Source: Neopestalotiopsis rosae (Eukaryota > Ascomycota > Sordariomycetes > Amphisphaeriales > Sporocadaceae). Taken from it: DNA of 64,000 nt. Positions within the stretch are counted from its first letter, which is position 1. Every line of letters begins with the position of its first letter. A program made the translations under genes and the position numbers. Below, in pieces: positions 57,627-64,000 of this stretch. The stretch lies in assembly GCA_023078685.1 (NCBI GenBank), contig JALGAS010000001.1, positions 4,278,001 through 4,342,000 of the forward strand. Direction: 5' to 3'. A model generated the notes under the pieces. It was given only the letters and a program-made list of their open reading frames with translations, made no database searches and was not told the DNA's origin.

Positions 57627-57632
57627 CCTCGG
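57627..57632 (+). promoter_or_regulatory. CCTCGG hexamer (FarA/FarB/Ctf1-type element)
   Basis: CCTCGG is the core recognised by fungal fatty-acid-responsive Zn2Cys6 regulators. One copy lies in this divergent promoter. A single hexamer can arise by chance. Confidence 0.3.
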
Positions 57633-57891
57633 CATCTAAAGTGTTCGACTATGTCGGTTCCACTAGGCTGCGGGGAGACCTTGTCAACCTCTGGAGTATA
57701 CCAGGTACCTTTTCTCAGCAGAATTGGATTGTTTCAGTTGGAATTTGGTACATACTTTCTTTTGGTATGCCTTCAGGAAGCGAAGAAATCCATTGATAGT
57801 CTTGCCAGTTATAAAAGATCTTCTCAAAGAGAATAATTTGATAGTGAAGCCCACTCATCTGGAATCATCACCGGGCTCGACTAGACAAGGG

Positions 57892-57905
57892 TATGCCTAG
57901 GCATA
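57892..57905. promoter_or_regulatory. Perfect 14-bp palindrome TATGCCTAGGCATA
   Basis: The sequence equals its own reverse complement and lies 194 bp upstream of the carboxyltransferase start. It could be a dimeric regulator site. No second copy was seen in the other divergent promoter of the cluster. Confidence 0.4.
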
Positions 57906-58098
57906 ATACTGACGCGGGGATGCCCAGGAACTTATACTACCCCATACTACCCCAAAATTTCAATATTTCCATACTAAAACACACATGTTGGCTCACACGT
58001 TTCCCTGAGTAAATAAAGACTTTGCACATTGAATACTTGATACCCCAAAAAGTCTTGAAATTCAGTCACTTGGAAGTGGACTGCGAGTGTACACGATC

Positions 58099-60227
58099 AT
58101 GGCAGATGATAAAGGAGACGACCGCGGCACACCTGCAAGCAAAGCGCAGGACCGGGTAGGCCAGATATCATCTCACCTCTCGGCAACAACCGCTGCCCAC
58201 AAGGACGGTCATGATGTGGGATCGTCACCACCGGCAAAGCCCAACAGCTCCAGGCGTCGTCGTCGGCAAAAGTCTGCCACCGACGATCGCGATGCCCTGC
58301 CGGCCGACTATAGCGATATCCTCTCGCAGATCAGCACCCTCCGCACCATGGCCGCCACGCCAGAGCCCACGCGGCCGGGCTACGCGCGCCAGAAACAGGC
58401 CGGAAAGCTCTGGGTGCGGGAGAGGGTGGAGCAAATGTTTGATCGCGGCAGCGTCCGCGAGATTGGCAGCGTGAGCGGCACCGTCGAGTGGAGGACGAGG
58501 AAGCTGCAGCGTGCCTCTTCTTCCGGGGGCGACGATGATGGCAGCAACACCGGGCAAGTTGCGGCTGTTGCCGTCAAGGACAAGCAGAAGAGCTCATCAC
58601 AACCTGACGCCGAGGACCCGGATTCCTTTGTGCCCAGCAACAACGTCCAGGGGCTTGCTCTCGTGGGTGGCAGAAAGGTCTGTTTCACGGCAGACGATTA
58701 TTCGCTACGGGCGGGCCACGCCGATGGCGCACTTTGGGAGAAGACTGTACGCCATCAATTTCATGAGATTTACATGCATGTATATTCAATCATTGTGCTA
58801 ATATTCGGGAACAGATATACATGGAAAAACTCTGTTTCCACCTGCGGATCCCCATTGTAAAGCTTGTCGACGGTTCTTCAGGTGGCGGATCAGTCACCAG
58901 CATTCGGACAAACGGCTACTCGTACGTTCCTCCGCTCAACTCGTTTGACGTGGTCGTCGCCCAGCTGAACGCGGGTATCCCGAACCTGGGAGCGGTGTTG
59001 GGGCCAGCCATTGGTCTGGGGGCGGCCCGCGTGGTATCGTGTCACTTCTCCGTCATGGCCGGCGACATTGGCTCCCTCTTCAACGCCGGGCCCAAGGTCG
59101 TGGCCGGCGCCACCTTTGAGGAAGGGCTCAGCCTGCAGGACCTGGGCGGTCCCGACATGCACGTGCGCAACGGAACCATTGATAATCATGCCGCCAATGA
59201 AGCCGACGCCTTTCGACAGCTCCGGACGGTGCTGTCGTACCTGCCCAACAGCGGCGCTTCGCTTCCGCCTTGTCTGACCTCGGATGATCCGCGCTCCCGT
59301 ACGGACGAGTCTCTGAGAAGCATTATTCCCAGAAGAAAAGAGCGCATGTACGATCCGCGCAAGATCATTAGTACCATTGTAGACAAGTTGTCCTTTTTCG
59401 AAATCGGCGCTCTCTGGGGCACCACGGCCATTGTGGGATTGGCGCGACTCGGAGGACAGCCGGTGGGTATCATTGCCAACAATTGCGAGGTGAATGCCGG
59501 TGCATTGGATGCGTCCGGCTCACAAAAAATTGCCAAGCACCTCAAGTTCTGCGATGTGTTTAACATCCCCGTGGTACAATTTGTCGACATTCCAGGTTAT
59601 GCCATTGGAACGGTGGCCGAGAGGACGGCGACCATGAGACACGGTGTCTCTCTGGTGACTGCTTATTACAGTACAACGATGCCGATTTTCAATGTCATTT
59701 TGCGCAAGGTCTATGGAGTGGCAGGTGGCGCAATGATGGATGTAAGTCACTTGTTCTACAACTTCTTCTGCCCTACCATGAACTGGATTGTCCACTCAAA
59801 AATAATATAAATCTTGATATGTGAAGATGAGCGATGAGAACAGAAACTAACCAACTTCTCCCAGTGCCGCGATCCTCGGATGAGAGTGGCATGGCCGAGC
59901 GGCGACTGGGGCTCGCTGCCGCTGGACGGAGGCATAGAGGTTGGCCACAGCGCAGAACTCAAGAAGGCGTACCAGCAAGGCGTGCAGGATGGCGGAGAGG
60001 AAGAGGGAAACAAACGAAAGCAGGCGCTCTACAATGACCTTGAGTGCGAGTACCGGCGCTTCATGAATCCAGTACGAACCGCCAATGCCTTTGGTATCGA
60101 GGAGATTATTGACCCGGCCAATACTCGCCCGCTGCTTTGCCAATGGGTTAGCCACGTGTATGAGGAGCTGTTACCCATTCGCCTGAGGGATAGAGACACT
60201 GGCAAGATATGCCCAAGGTTTTCGTAA
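58099..60227 (+). CDS. Acyl-CoA carboxylase beta subunit (carboxyltransferase)
   Basis: Exons 58099-58746, 58815-59741 and 59865-60227 give 645 residues; introns are 68 and 123 bp. The two crotonase-like carboxyltransferase halves are visible. The N half has ARQKQAGKLWVRERVEQMFD, LVDGSSGGGSVTSI, AVLGPAIGLGAARV and FNAGPKVVAGATFE. The C half has GTTAIVGLARLGGQPVGIIA, GALDASGSQKIAKHLKFCD, IPVVQFVDIPGYAIGT and VYGVAGGAMMDCRDPRM. The family transfers the carboxyl group from carboxybiotin to an acyl-CoA and pairs with the alpha subunit encoded next door. Odd points: a polar 75-residue N-terminal extension with RRRRR and no clear mitochondrial leader, and a Ser/Asp-rich insertion of about 50 residues after TVEWRTRKLQ. 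Methylcrotonyl-CoA-type specificity is possible but unproven. Confidence 0.88.
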
Positions 60228-60364
60228 ATCTAAACTCTTGTATCATATATTGTTTTATCTATTTGATTGATCACAAGGAAGCGGAGTGTTTTTATGCAAG
60301 GGGTGAGCCATTGGTGGAGTCAAAGTCATTCGAATACAAAATATACATTTCATTCATCGTTCAA

Positions 60365-61702
60365 TTAATAGCTTCTTGGAAGCTGTAAAACCTTTTCACT
60401 AATATAATTCATAATCATCTCTCGGCTGACGGGCGCGATGCGCGGCACCAGACACTCGCGCAGGTACCTCTCCACGTCGTACTCCATGGCGTAGCCCATG
60501 CCGCCGTGCGTCATGACGGCGCGCTCGCACGCCGTGAAGGCCGCCTCGGCCGCGAGGTACTTTGCGCTGTTGGCCGCGACCCCGACGGCGTCCTGGCGGA
60601 TGGCCGGGTCGGTCCGGCTGGCGTCGTACAGGCGCGCCGCGTGGTACGTCGCCAGCTTGGCCGCCTCGAGCCGCATGTAGGCGTCGGCCAGCGGGTGCGC
60701 GATGCCCTGGTTCATGCCGATGGGCCGGCCAAAGACGACGCGCTCGCGGGCGTAGGCGGCGGCCCGGCCCAGCGCCGCGTACCCCAGCCCCAGGGCCTCG
60801 CCGGCCAGCAGGCAGCGCTCGGCGTTCATGCCGTGCAGGATGATCTTGAACCCCTGGTCCTCGGCCCCGATCAGCGTCTCGGGCCCGATGTGGTAGTCGT
60901 CAAAGAAGACCTCGTTGGCGTCCACGGCGCGGCCACCCATCTTTTTGATCTTGCGCATGTCCAGCCCCTTGGTGGCGTCGTCCCGGTTGAGGTCGATGCA
61001 AAAGAGGGAGAGGCCCTCGCTCGGCTTCCGGACCTCTTCCAACGGCGTGGTCCGCGCCAGCAGGATCATCTTGCGCGCCACCTGGGCGCAGGTGATCCAG
61101 ATCTTTTGGCCGGTGACGCTGTACCCGCTGCCGTCGCCGAGCTTGGTGGCCGTGGTCTTGAGCCGCAGCGTGTCGAGGCCCGTGTTGGGCTCGGTGACGC
61201 CAAAGCACGTCCGCCACTTGCCCGAGATGATGTTGGGAATGGTCTGCTCGAGCTGCTCCCGGTTGCCGAAGCGGGCCAGCGGCTGGGTGGCGTACACGTT
61301 GGCGTGTATGCTCTGGGCGCCCGCCATGCCGGCGCCGGACTCGGTAATGGTCTGCATCATCATGGTGGCCTCGGAAATGCCGAGGCCAGAGCCGCCATGC
61401 TCCTCTGGCAGTGCGATACCCAGCCAGCCGTCCTGGGCCAGCGCTGCATGAAACTCTTTGGGGTCTTGTTCTAGCTGGTCCTTTTCCTGCCAATACGTGT
61501 TGGGAAACTGGGCGCAGACAGCCGACACAGCCTCCCGGACGGTCAACTGGTTCTCAGTGAAACCAGTAGTCTCCATGATGCGCCGGGCTGGTGTTGTAGA
61601 GAAGCCATGGCGGTGGATTTTCACCCTGGGCCTGAGTGTAGCTGCCACAGCCGATTCGCATGATGGTGAGAGCCAACGTGCCACGGGACGACGTGTTGCC
61701 AT
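60365..61702 (-). CDS. Acyl-CoA dehydrogenase, probably mitochondrial
   Basis: A single exon of 445 residues. The first 40 residues are Arg-rich with almost no acidic residue, ending HGFSTTPARR, a good mitochondrial leader. The acyl-CoA dehydrogenase domains follow: the helical N domain with WLGIALPEEHGGSGLGISEA, the FAD-binding middle strand FGVTEPNTGLDTLRLKT and GYSVTGQKIWITCA, and the C domain with GRPIGMNQGIAHPLADAYMR and THGGMGYAMEYDVERYLRE. The usual medium-chain catalytic Glu site (YEGT) reads IAPVS. A Glu at residue 295 in MNAERCLLAG sits where isovaleryl- and long-chain-type enzymes carry their base. It converges on the carboxyltransferase gene with 137 bp between the stop codons, and is divergent from the CoA-transferase gene. 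Confidence 0.9.
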   Translation of the reverse strand: MATRRPVARWLSPSCESAVAATLRPRVKIHRHGFSTTPARRIMETTGFTENQLTVREAVSAVCAQFPNTYWQEKDQLEQDPKEFHAALAQDGWLGIALPEEHGGSGLGISEATMMMQTITESGAGMAGAQSIHANVYATQPLARFGNREQLEQTIPNIISGKWRTCFGVTEPNTGLDTLRLKTTATKLGDGSGYSVTGQKIWITCAQVARKMILLARTTPLEEVRKPSEGLSLFCIDLNRDDATKGLDMRKIKKMGGRAVDANEVFFDDYHIGPETLIGAEDQGFKIILHGMNAERCLLAGEALGLGYAALGRAAAYARERVVFGRPIGMNQGIAHPLADAYMRLEAAKLATYHAARLYDASRTDPAIRQDAVGVAANSAKYLAAEAAFTACERAVMTHGGMGYAMEYDVERYLRECLVPRIAPVSREMIMNYISEKVLQLPRSY

Positions 61703-62574
61703 TATTGCAGTCTATCTCTTGCGTAATATTGGGCTCGACATACAGAAGCAGCAAGTACTTCGACTGACGAGTACTCGAGATATCAGGAAAATAAAAGCAG
61801 CAATATGTCGTCGGCCAACTTGCAACCAGGGATCATTCTGTACCTTTATCGTCTTCTCTCGGCGACTAACACAATTGGCCTCGGGATCGATCGCCCATAC
61901 GCCGAGCGGCGGCTGGGGGAATGACGCGGGGATAGTAGCCGGGGGCGGGCAGTGCGGGTTGAATATCGAGGCGCCACCCAGCAGCGCCCAAGGAACGAAT
62001 ATTTCCTGATACTACGAGAATGGTCGGCAACATTCGGGGAGCATAGTCAGCGCTATCTATGGCTTATACTATCCAGTCTACTATAGAATATCCTAAAGTC
62101 GGAGTCTTTTCACTACATTACTCACAATCCACCCCCAAGAATACCCGTAGTGAAATAAAACATGACCTACAATCAAAAGTATAAACTGACCCTAACTGAG
62201 TACTCCGCAGTGGGACGATTTTACCCCACACTCCAGAACCGCAAGAACCGGGGGTGGACCTTCTTAGCTCCCGTTCAACAGTGGGCGGGTCACCCCCAGT
62301 TTGCCCAGTCGACCCAGGTCTACTACAGGCTATAGGCCTTGGGGGGGGCAAGAGGAGTGCCTCGGTTGCTTCCAGGTCCCGGTTCGCGATTCGGCGACTA
62401 TGTCCTCTCTCCGATGATCCATGGGATACCGGATATTTGAAAAAGTGTTTGAGTTTCCATGTATAAGTCAAGTTGAGAAGAGAGTAAAGAACTTCTTGGC
62501 ATTCGAAAGAGAAAATACAGGCACTGTTTGTGTGTCCTGTCATCATACTCTGCTACTTTCACGCATCAATCACC
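61703..62574. promoter_or_regulatory. Divergent promoter of acyl-CoA dehydrogenase and CoA-transferase genes
   Basis: 872 bp separate the start codons. Two CCTCGG hexamers (61879-61884 and 62360-62365) are present, as well as GC-rich CGG-containing segments near 61895-61950. No gene is seen. Confidence 0.5.
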
Positions 62575-63972
62575 ATGGGCGCTGGAGTTATTGGAAATCT
62601 GAGGAGTGGCAGCATCGCAAGCAGATACTTGACCAGCGCTCAGGGCGCCTTGCTTCAGCGCGCTACACGCAGACCTGGCTTCTTCATGGCCCGCCCACAG
62701 CAGAACAAGACATGGCCAGCACTCAACAATGGCTGTTCGAGAGTTACCATGCTCACCCGACATTTGGCCACCACAAGTTCCTCCCATCAGCCAAAACAAC
62801 AGACAAATGATGATGATGATGATGAATTACCTCTCAAGGGTATCCTGGTAGTCAGTCTCGAGCAAGCCATAGCCGCCCCGTTTTGCACACGGCAACTGGC
62901 AGATCTCGGCGCCCGCGTCATCAAGGTTGAGCGCCCCGTCGTGGGCGACTTCGCCAGAGACTACGACTCTAGAGTCAATGGCATGTCCTCGCACTTTGTC
63001 TGGTCGAACCGGTCAAAGGAAAGCCTGGCGCTGAATCTCAAAGACCCAAAGGACCTGTCGACTCTCCGGAAACTGATTGAAAAGGCCGACGTTCTAGTAC
63101 AGAATCTGGCGCCAGGCGCAACCGATCGTCTGGGCCTGTCCTATGAGAAACTGCGCGACAAGCACCCATCGCTGATTGTGTGCGACGTGTCCGGGTACGG
63201 AGACAGCGGACCGTACCGGGACAAGAAGGCGTACGATCTCCTCGTCCAGAGCGAGGCAGGTATGCTGTCCGTCACCGGAACCGATCAGGAGCCGGCAAAG
63301 GTCGGCATCTCCATTGCCGACATCTCGGCTGCCATGTACGCGTACACGAATATACTGGGCGCGCTCATGAAGCGCAACAAGACGGGCAAGGGCTGCCGCA
63401 TTGATATATCCATGCTCGAGAGCATGGCCGAGTGGATGACTTTTCCGCTCTACTATACTTACCAGGGCCAGCCGGGCCCAAAGCCAGTCGGCGCTTCTCA
63501 CGCGGCCATTTATCCATACGGGCCCTTTGACACGGGCGGCCGCGGTTCCGTGATGCTGGGCGTGCAGAACGAAAGAGAATGGGCAAAGCTCTGCGCCGAG
63601 GTGCTCGACGACCCGACGCTGGCCACCGACGCCAGATTTGCCAGCAACCTCAAGCGGGTCGAGAACCGCGACGCGCTCAAGGCCATCATGCTGGACAAGT
63701 TTGCCGGCCTCTCGGCCGACGAGGTCATTGCGCGGCTGGACGCCGCCGGCGTGGCCAACGCCAAGGTCAACGACATGGCCGGGGTCTGGAGCCACCCGCA
63801 GCTCGAGGCGCGAGGGCGGTGGACCGAGATTCAGACGCCCGCGGGCCGAATACCGGCCCTGCTCCCGCCGGGTGCGGCTCGGCCTTCGCAGGTTCGCATG
63901 GATGAAGTGCCGTCCATTGGCCAGCACAACCGGGCTATCCTGCAGGAACTAGGCATAGAAGATTCGAATTGA
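62575..63972 (+). CDS. Class III CoA-transferase (CaiB/BaiF family), probably mitochondrial
   Basis: A single exon of 465 residues; the start has a good CACCATGG context. Residues 1-75 are Arg/Ser/Thr-rich with hardly any acidic residues, as in a mitochondrial leader, followed by a short poly-Asp run (GAT repeats at 62808-62826). The family core starts at GILVVSLEQAIAAPFCTRQL. Key elements are VIKVERPVVGDFARDYD, the catalytic Asp221 in KKAYDLLVQSEAG, ADISAAMYAYTNILGAL and GASHAAIYPYGPF. Class III enzymes swap CoA between a CoA thioester and a free acid through an aspartyl-CoA intermediate. The closest known functions would be itaconate, succinate/hydroxymethylglutarate or mesaconyl CoA transfer, but the donor and acceptor are not readable. 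It lies at the window edge, so the cluster may go on beyond 64000. Confidence 0.9.
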   Translation: MGAGVIGNLRSGSIASRYLTSAQGALLQRATRRPGFFMARPQQNKTWPALNNGCSRVTMLTRHLATTSSSHQPKQQTNDDDDDELPLKGILVVSLEQAIAAPFCTRQLADLGARVIKVERPVVGDFARDYDSRVNGMSSHFVWSNRSKESLALNLKDPKDLSTLRKLIEKADVLVQNLAPGATDRLGLSYEKLRDKHPSLIVCDVSGYGDSGPYRDKKAYDLLVQSEAGMLSVTGTDQEPAKVGISIADISAAMYAYTNILGALMKRNKTGKGCRIDISMLESMAEWMTFPLYYTYQGQPGPKPVGASHAAIYPYGPFDTGGRGSVMLGVQNEREWAKLCAEVLDDPTLATDARFASNLKRVENRDALKAIMLDKFAGLSADEVIARLDAAGVANAKVNDMAGVWSHPQLEARGRWTEIQTPAGRIPALLPPGAARPSQVRMDEVPSIGQHNRAILQELGIEDSN

Positions 63973-64000
63973 ATCAAGTTTGAGTTATTACAAGTATTCA

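Larger units (their letters stand above)
57496..58098. promoter_or_regulatory. Divergent promoter of carboxylase alpha and beta genes
   Basis: 603 bp separate the two start codons. They contain a CCTCGG hexamer (57627-57632), a perfect 14-bp palindrome (57892-57905) and a direct repeat of ATACTACCCC (57934-57953). The arrangement would allow joint control of the two subunits. Confidence 0.55.

Noticed and set aside
60506..61474. 322-codon plus frame opposite the acyl-CoA dehydrogenase
   Set aside because: Gly/Val/Ala/Arg-rich antisense shadow of a GC-rich gene.
1..64000. tRNA, rRNA, CRISPR and intact transposons
   Set aside because: I looked for GGTTCGA-type B boxes, regularly spaced identical repeats and transposase/reverse-transcriptase motifs and found none convincing by eye. 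A tRNAscan and repeat-library search would settle it.

Overview
The window is nuclear DNA of a filamentous ascomycete (Pezizomycotina). Sordariomycetes, probably Hypocreales, is my inference from gene content and style. Genes are single transcription units on both strands, with many short introns (mostly 48-150 bp, GTRNGT donors, CTNAC-like branch sites). They are separated by intergenic stretches of about 0.1-7 kb. There are no bacterial operons, CRISPR arrays, recognisable intact transposons, or tRNA/rRNA genes that I could identify.

Layout. 171-3720: a sedolisin-family secreted protease and a small secreted cysteine protein, both on the minus strand. 3721-11096: a 7.4-kb gene-poor stretch. 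11097-14313: a very large glutamine-rich protein with a conserved C-terminal domain. 15335-19307: an Efm4-type lysine methyltransferase and the PP2A scaffold subunit (Tpd3). 20899-24087: an orphan protein with a fungal STAND-type (Helo-like) N-terminal domain but no NACHT module. 25609-39160: mostly housekeeping genes, namely Phe-tRNA synthetase beta, a small membrane protein, eIF4B (Tif3), a Tim17/22/23-like membrane protein, Fcf2 (pre-rRNA processing) and the CCAAT-binding subunit Hap5/HapE. 39782-53660: exocyst Sec15, a Mei2-like RNA-binding protein with 11 exons, and a SUN-domain Slp1-like ER protein.

55465-63972 (right edge, may continue outside): a four-gene acyl-CoA cluster arranged as two divergent pairs. 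It holds a biotin-carboxylase/BCCP subunit, an acyl-CoA carboxyltransferase subunit, an acyl-CoA dehydrogenase and a class III CoA-transferase. Together these could activate an acid as its CoA thioester, desaturate it and carboxylate it, as in leucine/isovalerate or acyclic terpenoid catabolism. The substrate cannot be read from sequence. The carboxylase alpha subunit ends in a PTS1-like tripeptide (AKL), whereas the dehydrogenase and CoA-transferase start with mitochondrial-type leaders. This cluster is the most likely place for something undescribed, followed by the NACHT-less Helo-like protein.

Exon boundaries were worked out by hand from splice signals, frame and family conservation. Each spliced model given below keeps one open frame.
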